Source: Lunularia cruciata
Lineage: Eukaryota > Streptophyta > Marchantiopsida > Lunulariales > Lunulariaceae
Length of the DNA: 64,000 nt
Assembly (NCBI GenBank): GCA_948567375.1
Contig: OX419759.1
Coordinates: forward strand, 27,381,493-27,445,492
Reading direction: 5' to 3'
The translations under genes were made by a program, and so were the position numbers. Each line of letters starts with the position of its first letter. Within the stretch, counting starts at the first letter, position 1. The notes beneath the pieces were generated by a model. That model made no database searches and was not told the DNA's origin. It was given only the letters and a program-made list of their open reading frames with translations. Below are positions 22,353 through 33,816 of this stretch, piece after piece.

Positions 22353-24880
22353 AGATATTCTCCTCCGTCTCACTTCTAAACGAGCGCATTCGTGTTGGGA
22401 AGCAAGGGTTAGGCATGGTAGAGTCTCTGACAGAAAATTTGTTGCCGAGTATTGGCATCAAATAGGCAGCTTAGTCATGGAATTGTGGTATATATCATCT
22501 TACCTGTAGTTGTCCCGGAGCTCTCGCTGTATATTGGAGATGCAATAGTGCTTTGTATCTTGACTTTGTCGTGGACGTTGTCAGCGGTGCATACCCTATA
22601 TGAAACACAGAAGTCTGATAGTGAGATGTAGATAGGAAGTAGAGGATGAATTTCTAGGGGTCATCATGAGTGATGGGTTCTTGGGTCAATTATGATCTAA
22701 CCGAAAGGACCAGTGGACATTAGTGATCAAATATGGGTCATCAGTGAACTAAGAGAGCAATTACCAGCAAGCAATTCACATGGAGGAAAAGCAGAAAATC
22801 TAGATAGGACTTGAAGATGTACTATGTTTTGGATGATTTAGATTTACGCATGCTTACTTCTCTATGTAATTGATAGTTATGACGATCTTTACTAGGTTAC
22901 CACCTTGTGTCAGTCAGAGTCCGTCCGGTCAGACGTGGGGGTATGGAACTGAGTTGTTTACAAAGGGTTCCTTATTCCATTATACAAATATGTTTTGGAT
23001 GTGTGCTACCCCGCAGAAGTCTATTCTTCGATCATAGGGGGTCATATCATGGGTCCTTTACTTGAGGATGATTGTTTATTTTGATTGTGATGCATTTTCT
23101 TGTTGAGGAGTTGTATTCAGCTTAACGCCAACGAATACTGGTTGATTTTGTGTATCGAAGGCCTCTTCTAGCAGATGGATGATAGCCGTACCTTCCTAAG
23201 GGTTCGAGGCATGCCCACGAATGACGCTGGCTTAATTTGCATAGTTCAGGAACTGGCTGCCGGTGGAATTTTGACGGAGAGGTTTTGAATGGAGCAGCCG
23301 TAGTATACAGAAGTACCACCTTGACTCAATTACATAGATGTCGACGAAGATTGCAGCAGAGCCACAAGCAGAACAAAGCGTCAATTACGATCGTGTCCAC
23401 CTCCAGCCAGATCAGGAACTTCATCCACGAAATCATGTCTGATCCTTCGCAGCTCCGGAGATTTGTGTGACACGCTGTTCGAACTTTTCTTGAAAGCTGA
23501 AGTTCAGCTTCAGTAACCCGCAAGTTTCCACGTAAGTAAAAACCAGGGATTCCGTCGGTTAGTGTTTCCAAAGGTCCTTTGTGAATCTTGGGATTAATGG
23601 TGGGTGCGAATGTGGTCTTCTGTGTGGCATGTTAGTAAAAGGTTGGCTCCCGATATGCATCTACCAGTTTCCAGTGGCCATTACGATGAATACACTGAAG
23701 CGTTTGGTGAGCTTTGTTCTCTTCATTTACTCATCGTGCTTAATGCACCAGGACGTTCGCCTCGGAATCTCTTTCTTTCCAAGCACGACACACCCATCTC
23801 TCCCTACGAGCCAAGGATAAAACCAACGTGACGGTGATATTGGTCATAGCCCTGAATCGTAAACAAGAGAGTAGAACGGGAAAGGACATTGACGCAAGAC
23901 TCCCATTCAACTTTTCGCCAACCCCACGATCTACATCCATGGTACTTTGGCGTGATGGATGGTTGCTGAAGGATTTGCTCGTGCACTGTAGGTGGAATTT
24001 GTGTTGTGGTTGTTAGAGCCAGGGCTGAGGTGATTAGTTTCCAACTTGCAGCGCCTAAACTATGGTCGAAGCTTCCGAGTGGGCCAGATAGCAAGGTGTC
24101 TCTGCTCTGATCAAAATCAAGCAAAGATCAGCATGGGGCCCCCTCAATCGTTGAGACTTGATACGTTTGGCTTTCAGGCCCAGGAGCGTGATCAGCAGTC
24201 TTGATTTAAAGATTGTTTAGTTGGACCCGTCGAAAAGGAGGATACCAATTGCTAAAGATAGCAGGAACAAATACACGAGCACAAATATACTCGCACGGGA
24301 AGTTTTAGTACAACTCCCCACTAATGTCCGTCAGGTCGAAGATTAACTACCAGGGAAGATTATCATAAATATCTTACTAATCCTGTCGAGTCAAAAGAGA
24401 GAGAATCCCGGAGCACAGAGACGAAGACCTGTAGAAGGTGCTTTCGCTGGGAAAGCGTTATTTCGTGCCATTGTTCCGAGTCTCCGTTAGCAGCCCTACC
24501 ACAACGCGATAATGCGTAACGGAAGGGTCCTTTGTACAGCCGGAAGCGGCCTTACTGTGAATAGTGGGGACTGGGTGAGAAGGCACACCGGGAAAGCCCT
24601 AGAACCTAGTCACGAGTCAGGAGCTCTTCCGAGTCCCCACTTCTCTCGACCCTCTTGCACTCTCTCTTGTCGTGTGACGGGACGCCTGTTTTGTCCTTTC
24701 GGAAATGGGCTTGAAGTTGTCTCCACAGTCTCCCAACTTGTTTCTGCGAACCTCCCAGAGATGCCGGAGGACCCGCGTGTGGACGGAAGCTCATTCGATC
24801 GATCGAAAGATGAACTCTGTTGCCACTTTGTCTTAATCACGCCATTAAAACATCCCAAGAGCAAAATGACATCTTAAAGT
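22353..24880. other. 3' UTR and unassigned downstream sequence
   Basis: The 3' UTR probably starts at 22353. I saw no clear AATAAA signal. Apart from the B module at 22.85 kb there are only short unsupported ORFs on both strands; the longest (24,512-24,877, 121 codons) has no domain that I recognise. Confidence 0.4.
22845..22985 (+). repeat. B-module repeat copy 3' of the Agenet gene
   Basis: A full-length B module (ACGCATGCTTACTTCTCTAT, then GTCAGTCAGAGTCC, then GAGTTGTTTACAAAGGG) lies just outside the predicted transcript, in the same orientation. Confidence 0.6.
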
Positions 24881-26100
24881 TAAGTTTACTGTGCACATTG
24901 ACTGAACTAGTAAGTTCGGGCGAGTGGGGAGAGTTGGAAACGGGAGACGAAAGATATATATTTTTGAGGTCTCTTCAATATATAGCATTTGAGTTAATAG
25001 TTAATATTGTTCCGATTTCAATTTTTGATCCACTGGTATCTGGACCGCTATAAAGAATTGACTGGAAAATTGTGATTTTTAGATTTTTTAAGGTTTTGAG
25101 TGATCATTATACATTGAGAGTGATCAGTTGCGTTTTTTTTTTTTTAAATTTCTTGGATTTTATGATGGAGTTTCATGGAATCTTAATCTTGAAATTTTTG
25201 AGATGCAAGTTAGAAATTATGAGAGTTTTTGATTTCTAAGGTTAGGAGAGATTGTATTTTTTCATGTGAGTTAAGATGTGAATGGTTGTGGTTTTGCAAG
25301 AATGGAAAAATATGATTGAACATCATCATATGTTATTATTGTAATTCTTATGTTAACTATGGCTACACCTTTTCATGTTGTGTCGTCTAGAGTAGCCCGG
25401 GATACACCATGCTCGGTGTTATCGATGCTTTATCTCGTTAAGGGTAAAGACCCATGGGTGAATGATGCACAAGGATTATGATTAGATCAATTGGGATGTT
25501 CACATGAGGCGAGTGATCACATCTACAGTGACACTCTCAATGATGCGTGCTTCCTCTATTCTTTAGTGACACTCTCAATTATGCGTGCTTCCTCTATTCT
25601 TTAATTGATTGTTCTAGAGATATCTATCTGTTGTGGGAGTGGTTAGTTTCTTAGATGGGTTGCATTTTAGGGTTATTTGAGACTAGTTTTCCATGTTCAT
25701 GTCTATTCCATAATTTACCCAATACACTCCATGATGAGGCTAGATAAGTTTTTTGCTTACCATTTGATTGTTTGGCATGTGATTCATTGGACTAGTTAGC
25801 ATGGTTCCTATTCATTTTATTCTTTCGATGGTATCTTTGTTATGTTAGAGGGGGACGTACGGGGTAGAGAGAGGTGCTTGTTAGATTTCATCAATTTTGA
25901 GTGGGGGGTGTTGAGCGGCCTTACAAGAGGAGTCTGTTAGGGTTGCACATTTTAGGAGATAAGTTTTGCCACATGATACCCCATAATTCATTCAATAACG
26001 CCGGTGTAGGACATTGGATCAGGCATGAGAATTTAGTAGAGTGTCATGAGCACTATACCTTTTGCCCATGGCTAGTCTTACTGATGAGATTATCTCTTAC
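24881..26100. other. composition boundary and AT-rich intergenic DNA
   Basis: GC falls abruptly between about 24,900 and 25,080, with a T-run at 25,133-25,145. A short direct duplication (TAGTGACACTCTCAAT... about 25,528 and 25,564) is present. No gene. Confidence 0.5.
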
Positions 26101-26129
26101 CTATGCTCACTATATCCTATGGCATGAGA

Positions 26130-27141
26130 GGGATTACCATTAGAGGTCTTAGATTATCAACCTAAGTAACCTTTATGTCTGGATAGAATACTTTTTGCAC
26201 AAGCATTGTGCACTGCCCCTTGCCTTCCTCAAGAGGCTTGTCAAGGATGGTATATGAGTATCTGAGAGATTGATTTTAGGTAGATGATCCTTCTAGTGGT
26301 TTTACCAAGTTGTTTCAAGTGGTTGCAATAGTAGTGAGAGGAGATATTCATATGTTTTTTAATCGGGTGTTAGATGCTTGTCAATTTCTTTCTATGGAGA
26401 AGGACACAAGAGGCATAAGACTGATTGTTATTGGAGAGATCTTTTGTATTTGGTCAACTGCACCGTTATCCTTCAACATCATTCTCACTTTTGATAGCAC
26501 TTCATTCTAAATCAATTTGGAGTAGTTCCACTTGGAGGATGTGAGGCTATATCTCTAGGTATTAGGGGCCTCTTAGATATTCATTTGGAATGGATTGTCC
26601 TATAGGTGGATGTTGAGAATGCTTTTAATACCGTCTCACAAGCATCCATCTTTAGAGAGCTTAGGAAGGTTGGTGGATCCTTGGTTAGTCTTATGCCTTT
26701 TGTGCGGTCTTTTTATGGCTCTCTTGCTTCCCTTTGCTACCAACACAGTTGTTCATAAGAGGGGGTCACCGTCTAGAGTCAATTGTGAGTACATGTCAAG
26801 AAATGCTTTAAGAAGACCTTTATTTGCCATGGTTCACTTTAGAGCTCATTTATTTATTACTTTGGCAATGTTAGGTTGTGTATTTCCATCCTTGGCAGAT
26901 GATACTCACATTTTGGGCCATGTAGATAAGATTAGGTAGGCTTTTGACCACTTGACTATAGAGCTACATCTAGTAGGCTTGAGAGTCAAGGTGTCAAAGT
27001 GTAGGGCATGGTACCTTTTAGGTATCTTTTCCCACCTTGAGCTTCTAGAGGGGTGTATCACACCTATAGATGGAATAAGTGTTCTTGGAGTGCTAGTAAG
27101 ATTTGAGGATTTTTTTCATATGCTTCTTAAATGTTACACTT
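26130..27141 (+). pseudogene. non-LTR-type reverse transcriptase relic, 5' part
   Basis: Fragments in shifting frames, with many stops, recall a reverse transcriptase of LINE/non-LTR type: DPSSGFTKLFQVV and EKDTRGIRLIVIGE (26,280-26,430), QVDVENAFNTVSQASIFREL (about 26,605), the catalytic-box region FPSLADDTHILG (A-D-D, about 26,880) and VGLRVKVSKC (about 26,970). The order matches RT motifs A to D. It stops at the left LTR of the chromovirus and resumes after its right LTR. Badly decayed, not functional. Assignment to a named LINE clade is not possible by eye. Confidence 0.6.
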
Positions 27142-27911
27142 TGTAATACCAATAGCTAGATAGACGATCTAGAGATGAAATTTGGTTTGGTAACATCTAG
27201 AAGGATGTTATATATGACGGACTAAGTAGATAAGCTAGAGGTATCACCAAAAGAATACTTCTACTAATAGGCCAGAAACTTAAACATGTTTGGAAACTTT
27301 AGAATCAATAGTTAGGCATATGATTTAGAGGTGAAACTTGGGGTGGTAATATTTGGAAGGATGTTACACATGATGGAGAACATAGATCAGATAGAGGTAT
27401 CACCAAAAGAGCACTTCTATTAATAAGGAAAAAGCCAAAATAGGCTTGAAAACTTCAAAGGCAATTTTGAAGGCCTGAACAGATGAATTAGACCTAAAAA
27501 ATGTGTAGATTTCTCCCCCCCCTCTCCCCTCCAACAGAGGAAAGTCTGGCCTCCCTTCTCCTATGGTTTGTCTTGCCGAGAGCTGTCCAACGGTACGTCA
27601 CCCACATGATTTTGAGATTCATACAAGAATATTCCTTAAAAAGATTCTCTTTGGTCAAAGCCTATTTGACCAACCAGATGGGACCAGGACTGACATGTCA
27701 CCCATCCAAGCAATTAATCTAAGGGTGGAGCTTGCTGATAGATCACCTATTCATGTACCTAATCCTATGGTGGAGCTTCCTTGGAGGAGATCCTCCCTGG
27801 TTATATAATAAAGGGAAATTGCTCCTTTGGGGCATCGAAGGATTGAAGTGAAATATTTATTTTCAAACTTGTTTCTCTCTTGAATAGTTCTCTTGTCCTT
27901 TGAATATTACA
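27142..27911 (+). repeat. 5' LTR of chromovirus 1
   Basis: Starts TGTAATACC and ends ATTACA. A TATA-like TTATATAATAAAGG at about 27,800 is the probable promoter. It carries a run of C's at 27,513-27,521 that is absent from the 3' LTR. Confidence 0.9.
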
Positions 27912-27912
27912 A

Positions 27913-27924
27913 TGGTATCAGAGC
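27913..27924 (+). other. primer-binding site (initiator-Met tRNA)
   Basis: TGGTATCAGAGC, one base after the LTR end: the standard plant LTR-element PBS. Confidence 0.93.
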
Positions 27925-28499
27925 AAGTATTTTAATCTAAGAGAGTGGATCACCCCTCTTGGAAGAGCACAAGCTATTGCAATGGAGTAATTTGAGGTGG
28001 AGAACATAGTGCAATTGCTAGACTTGGGAAGGGCTTTAGAGAGTGGATGGGATGGATGCATTGAGAAGACAATTTCCTGCATCTAGCTTCTCATTCTTGA
28101 ATCAATTCCACATCAAGATTATGTACATCCAATGTGAGCAAATGAGAATATCGCTAGTTTATCACTTTGGAGCAAAATTCCTAGACAGTGATGAATTCAC
28201 CAAACCCGGTGATTCTACCTATGGTGGTATACAACAGAGTGAGATTTGACAATCTACATTCTATTATGATATTATGGATCTGAATGTACCAAATCCTCAC
28301 CCTTTCAACACGCAAGTAGAAATCTGTTATGTAGTTAGACCAACAGTGCTGTTTAGGGATTTTGTATTCCATAATTTTGGAGAGGAATATTATCAACAAG
28401 TGATGGCCTTTGAGGTCCCAATGGTAGCTCCCATAGTTTGTGCACCCTCACGAGTGATCATTCTAATCTTCTATTGAAGTAGGAAGTAGCAAGTGAACT

Positions 28500-29537
28500 T
28501 CAATCGTGTGTAGGAATCATGGATTCGCAATTGCAAAAGTTGATGCAAGGAATGCAAGGGATGTTGAATGAGTTTTGAGAAACCAAAATGACCATGGAGG
28601 AATTGCAAAATCAAGTAAGTGCTATCAAGAAGGATCAATTAATGCAAGAAGGGGATCCGTCTCAACAACAAGCACAAACAATCAAAGTACTTGGAGAGTT
28701 ATGCATGCTGATGACACCGATACCAATCAACAACCAAGCCACATTGTTACTACAAATGAAAAAGACATGCAACATTGAGCCTTACAAGGGACAATGTTCC
28801 ATGGGAGTAGTGGAAAATTAAATTTCAAGAATGAATTGATACCTTTGATTGTTCACAACGAAGATCATTGATCATTCTGCACGTGTGTTTGCATGTGGAT
28901 ACTTGACCAATAAGGCCCTCACATGGTATAACGCTTGGGAATGATCGTTATTGGTAAAGGAAGAGAGTTCACTTGGACAAACATGCAAGAAGGGCTGCTC
29001 AAGAATTTCCAATATGTGGATTTTGTGCAAATGGCCCGAACCAGACTTAGGGGGTTGAAGCAAAAGAATACCATACAAGAGTACATGGAGACATTTTTGG
29101 ATCTATAGGCTGCAATAACCAATATAAGTCCAACCAAAGCTCTTGATAATTTCAAGAGAGGATTTAAAGAGAGGATTTGCCAAGAGGTAATGGTGCAAAA
29201 TTGTCATATTGTTTTTGAAGCCATTGCCTACGCCCAAAGAATAGTAGGGGCGCTTGGAGGAGGTGAAGCGATAACACCAATGCAAAATTGTCAGGCCAAG
29301 ACACACCATTTTGATAGACCAATACTTATAGAATTGGGCAAAATTTGGTTCCAAGACAGAGGAACAAGACCTCTCCAAGGAGAATGGGAATGGGTTGAAG
29401 AAAGGAGAGAAGGAGTCCCAAGGGGAGAAGGGGCTCGAGCAGAACAACAAAAATGTTACAATTGTGGCAAAATTGGGCACATGGCCATCAATTTTCTTGG
29501 TAATCATCTTAGAGGCCCTCAACCTCCATACAAGTGA
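28500..29537 (+). pseudogene. gag of chromovirus 1
   Basis: The capsid-like region is broken over several frames (28.5-29.1 kb), then EVMVQNCHIVFEAIAYAQRI and an Arg/Glu-rich linker lead to a zinc knuckle CYNCGKIGHMAINF (about 29,455-29,497). The last ligand is Phe where CCHC requires Cys. This protein would form the particle and bind RNA. Confidence 0.8.
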
Positions 29538-29699
29538 CCTTGAACCACATGGAGAGACAAATTGAAGAGGAAGATATGGTACCAAAAAATGAAGATATGG
29601 TACCACACCAAAAAACAAAGATTTCGAGTAAATGTACCTCACGGCCTTATTGGCTTGGTGAAGAATAGTAAAAATGGGGGGAGGAAGAAGACAAGTGTG

Positions 29700-30030
29700 C
29701 AAAGAAGGAGGAAGATAAATGCACAATTAATTGTTGTAAATTGAGTGCTAGAAGGAAATCCGGTGAGAGTGTTGATAGACCTTGGGGCAACAAAGAATTT
29801 CTTGTCTTACTTTGTTGCAATAAGGTTGGGGATGAAACTAGAGAAGGATGAGAAGGACAAAGTAGAGTTACCTATTGGTCAAACAAAGAGGATTGAGTCA
29901 TTAACTAGAAAGGTAATACTCTTTATAGGAGGGTATCAAGAAGCAATCAAGTGGCAAGTGATACAACTAGCTCATTATGATGCAATCTTATGTATGTTGT
30001 GGATAGAGCACTACAACCCCATATATTGAA
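29700..30030 (+). pseudogene. aspartic protease of chromovirus 1
   Basis: VRVLIDLGATKNFLS lies at about 29,766-29,810. The catalytic Asp is followed by Leu-Gly-Ala rather than Ser/Thr-Gly-Ala. The spacing to the downstream LPIGQ strand is otherwise normal. Confidence 0.8.
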
Positions 30031-30239
30031 TTGGAGAAAGAAAGTAGTGAAAACTAGTCAATGGAAGATCTTTGGGATTAGAGGAAGATCACAAAGGCAA
30101 GAGTTGCCTATGTATGTAATAAATACCACATCTATAGGTAAGATAGATAGCTGTTTCATGGGTTTAATAAGAGAATTCCAGAATGCCCAACATAATGGAA
30201 AAATTCTTGAAAATTTGGAAGATGTGGTCAATGAGTTCC

Positions 30240-30975
30240 AAGATGTCTTTTTGGATGAATTACTCATAGGTTTACCACCAAAAAGGAGAGTAGATCATAA
30301 AATTGAGATATTTCCTAGGAAGACACCTCCTTGTAAGGCCCCATATCGACTATCACCTCAAGAGTTGGAGGAGTGTAAGGCTCAAATTGAGGATATATTG
30401 TAGAAGGGGTTTATCCAACCCAACGTATCACTATATGGGGCTCTTGTATTGTTTGTAAAGAAGAAGGATGGAACAATGCACATGTGCATTGACTACCTGG
30501 GACTAAATCAACAAACGGTGAAGAACAAATATCCATTACCTCGCATGGATAACTTGTTTGATCAACTCATTGGGACAAAGCACTTCACCAAACTTGATTT
30601 GCGGAGCGGTTACAACCAAATCAGGATTGCGGAAGAAGATATACACAAAATGGCCTTTGAACAAGGTATGGTCACTTTGAGTACTTGGTGATGCTGTTTG
30701 GTCTCACCAATGCTCCAACCACTTTCATGAGTTTGATGAATGATATATTTCATCCATAATTGGATAAATTTGTTGTCATTTTTCTTGATGACATCTTAGT
30801 TTACAGTATGACACTAATAGAGCACAAGTAACATCTGCAAGAAGTCCTCCATATTCTATGACAAAATCAATTATATGCCAAAATCTCAAAGTGAAAGTTT
30901 GGCAAATCTGAAGTAGACTACTTAGTGTATAAAGTAAGTACAGAGGATATCCAAGTGTTAATAGATAAAATAGAG
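30240..30975 (+). pseudogene. reverse transcriptase of chromovirus 1
   Basis: [48 protein letters not shown] and the catalytic FLDDILVY (about 30,780) appear in the usual Ty3 order. There is a TAG after EDIL (30,401-30,403), and the frame shifts just after MAFEQ (about 30,662), beyond which [10 protein letters not shown] continues in another frame. Confidence 0.9.
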
Positions 30976-31089
30976 GTCATTAAAAAATGGAGTGCTCTAA
31001 AAGATCAGACTTAACTCAAGAGTTCTTGGGATTGATGGGTACCCCATCAATCCCAAGAATTGACATTTTATCGTTAATTTATCAAGGAC

Positions 31090-31560
31090 TTCTCCAAGAT
31101 TGTGCAACCCCTAACAACACTATTGGGCAAGGGAAAGAGGTGGATATTGGGAACCGCACAAGAATTGGCCTTTCAAGAGTTGAAAAATACATTACTACAT
31201 ACGCCAATCTTGAAATGGTCTGACCTAAAACATCCAATCAAGATGGCTATAGATGTGTCAAGTGTAGCAATAGGAGTAGTCCTACAACAAGAATGGCAAG
31301 ATGGATGGCACCTTATTGCATATTTCTCTTGTAATTTGCTACCAATAGAATGCAACTATCACACCACCAAACGAGAAGAGTTGGCCATTGTCCTTGCAAC
31401 CAAGCATTGGAAGCACTATTTGGGTGAGAAGGCATTTGTTGTAGAGATAGACCACAAACCTCTAATCTACCTCAAGACACAAAAGGATCTTTCTTGTCGA
31501 TAGATTTGATGGATAGAATGGAGACAACAATTCAACATGACAATTAGATATGTGAAAGAC
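31090..31560 (+). pseudogene. RNase H of chromovirus 1
   Basis: LAFQELKNTLLHTPIL, IDVSSVAIGVVLQQ, NYHTTKREELAIV and VEIDHKPLIYL appear in order: the Ty3-type RNase H with its catalytic Asp and Glu positions recognisable. It ends at a stop at 31,501. Confidence 0.85.
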
Positions 31561-31639
31561 AAGAATCAACTTGTAGATACATTCAATTGAATGCCAATGG
31601 CTAGCAATTTGGTGGTGGAAATCCAGATGAACCTTGAAT

Positions 31640-32645
31640 TTTGGCCCAAGATTCTTATTGCTAAAAAAACTGATCCACAAATTGTAGGTGCTCAATCATC
31701 CAAAGGTATCACCAACACCAAAAGACTCACCTTCCGTGATAGTAGGTTGTGGATCCCTGATGATAGGGATCTAAGAACCACCATCCTAGCAAAATGTCAT
31801 GATTTTGCTATTGCAGGTCACGTTGGAATGGACAAGACCTTGGATACAATCAAATGCCATTACTATTGGCCTAAGGTGAGCAACAATGTGTTGTAATATG
31901 TTTGGAGCTGCCTACTTTGTCAAAAGGCTTCTAATCAAACTCCCACATGACTCCTCCTACCTCTCCCCACTCCTATACAACATTGGGAATAGGTAAGCAT
32001 GGATCTGGTTTGTGAATTGCCCAAGACCACCTCTGGTTTTGATTCCATCATAGTCTTTGTCAACCGACTCAACAAAATGATTCATGTACATCCTACCACC
32101 AAGGATGTGATAACTCCGCAACTAGCTCAATTGTACTTAGATGCAGTCTTTTCCCATCATGGCTTGTCTTGAGTGCTCATCACATATAGAGGCACTCAAT
32201 TCAATAGTTTATTTTGGAGAACACTCTTTGGGTTCTTCAAAACAAAATTGGCTATATCCACGTCTTACTATCTATAGACCAATGGACAAACAGAGAGGGA
32301 AAATGACACTATTGAGGATATGCTTTGGAGCTTTACTTTGAATGAGCAAGAGAGTTGGGACACCTTACTCCAATTGGTGGAATTTGCATACAAAAATTCA
32401 GTGAATCTCTCCACACAAATCACACTATTCTTCCTCATGTATGGAAAGCATCCTTTCACACCTTCAAGCTTGATGAAGGTCCATCCGGTGGCTACCAAGG
32501 TGGATCTAATCAACACTTTTGTTTCTAGAATCCAATAGGGGGTAGAGCATGCAAAACACAAGTTATAGATTGCCCAAAATTGGCAAAAGCAATATATAGA
32601 TGCACACTACCAACACATGGAGTTCAATGTGGGAGATCAAGTCTA
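31640..32645 (+). pseudogene. integrase of chromovirus 1
   Basis: The zinc-binding start is seen as LWIPDDRDLRTTIL, HDFAIAGHVGMDKTL and CLLCQ. The catalytic core begins SMDLVCELPK (about 31,996), and TLLQLVEFAYKNSVNLSTQI follows (about 32,365). The end of the core (TNGQTERENDTIEDMLW, about 32,280) contains the last catalytic Glu. Several stops interrupt it. Confidence 0.85.
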
Positions 32646-32859
32646 GCTGTCAACCACCAACCTCAAGTTAGTTAGGTCCTCATAAGCTCAGACCTTGTTT
32701 TATTGGACCTTTCTCCATCCTTCATTGCATTAAAGCTATGGCCTATCACCTCAAGCTACCGCCACATATAAAGATCCACCCGATGTTTTATGTTTCCTTG
32801 TTACATAGATATGCTCCCCGGCCGCCCCACTTCTCTTCCATCCAAGAAAGTTGACCTTG

Positions 32860-33062
32860 TCCAACCCTAGTTGATGACACAGAGGAGTATGAAGTCGAAC
32901 GCATTCTCCAAAAGTGCATCCAAGGTACTCGCCATCCATGTGTGGAATACCTGGTATATTGGAAAGGTTACCCCTTGTATGAGGCAACATGGGAACCAAG
33001 AGCCAACTTGACCCACACACCATTGTTAGTGAAATCTTTTGAGCAACAACTTTGCAACAAGG
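32860..33062 (+). pseudogene. chromodomain of chromovirus 1
   Basis: The pieces EEYEVERILQKC, VEYLVYWKGYP and EATWEPRANL in one frame form a clear chromodomain with the aromatic cage positions (Tyr of YEVE, Trp of YWKGY, Trp of TWEP). Chromovirus chromodomains steer integration to marked chromatin. It is one of the best-preserved parts of the element. Confidence 0.9.
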
Positions 33063-33089
33063 ACGTTACGTCGTAAAAGGAGAGAGATT

Positions 33090-33816
33090 TGTAATACTAA
33101 TAGCTAGATAGATGATCTAGAGATGAAATTTCGTTTGGTAACATCTAGAAGGATGTTATACATGATAGAATAAGTAGATAAGCTAGAGGTATCACCAAAA
33201 GAATAATTCTACTAAGAGGCTAGAAATTGAAACATGCTTGGAAACTATAGAATCAATAGCTAGGCATATGATCTAGAGGTGAAACTTGGGGTGGTAACAT
33301 TTGGAAGGATTTTACACATGATAGAGAACATAGATTAGATAGAGGTATCACCACAAGAGCACTTCTACTAATAAAGAAGAAGCCAAAATAGGCCTGAAAA
33401 CTTTAGAGGCAATTTCAAAGGCCTAAAATGGATGAATTAAGCCTAAAAAATGTACTAATTTTGCCCCTTGGTTTGTCTTGCCTAGAGCTTTCCAACAATA
33501 CCTCACCCATGTGATTTGGAGATTCCTACAAGAATATTCTCTAAAATATTCCCTTTAGTCAAAGCTTGTTTGACCAACTAGATGGGACCAAGACCGACAT
33601 GTCACCCATCCAAGCAAGTAATCTAAGGGTAGAGCTTGCTAACAAGTCACCTATCCATGAACCTAATCCTATGGTAGAGCTTCCTTGGAGTAGATACTCC
33701 TTGGCTATATAATAAAGTGAAGGTGCTCCTTTGGTGCATAAGAGGATTGAGGGTGAAATCTGTGTTTTCTCTCTTGTATCTCTCTTGAAGAGTTCTCTTG
33801 TCCTTGGAATCTTACA
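33090..33816 (+). repeat. 3' LTR of chromovirus 1
   Basis: Starts TGTAATACTAATAGC and ends CTTACA. It has many point differences and small gaps against the 5' LTR, so the insertion is old. Confidence 0.9.

Larger units (their letters stand above)
27142..33816 (+). mobile_element. Ty3 chromovirus LTR retrotransposon 1 (complete, decayed)
   Basis: LTRs at 27142-27911 (770 bp) and 33090-33816 (727 bp) both run TGTAATAC...TTACA. The target-site duplication is CACTT (27137-27141) against CCCTT (33817-33821), one mismatch. The primer-binding site TGGTATCAGAGC (27913-27924) matches the 3' end of plant initiator-Met tRNA, and a polypurine tract (AAAAGGAGAGAGA) precedes the right LTR. Domain order gag, protease, RT, RNase H, integrase, chromodomain marks a Ty3 chromovirus. 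Stops and frameshifts in every domain make it non-autonomous. Same family as the element at 41,422-48,345. Confidence 0.92.

Noticed and set aside
24512-24877. 121-codon ORF before the composition boundary
   Set aside because: No recognisable domain and an overlapping antisense ORF; could be chance in GC-richer DNA.
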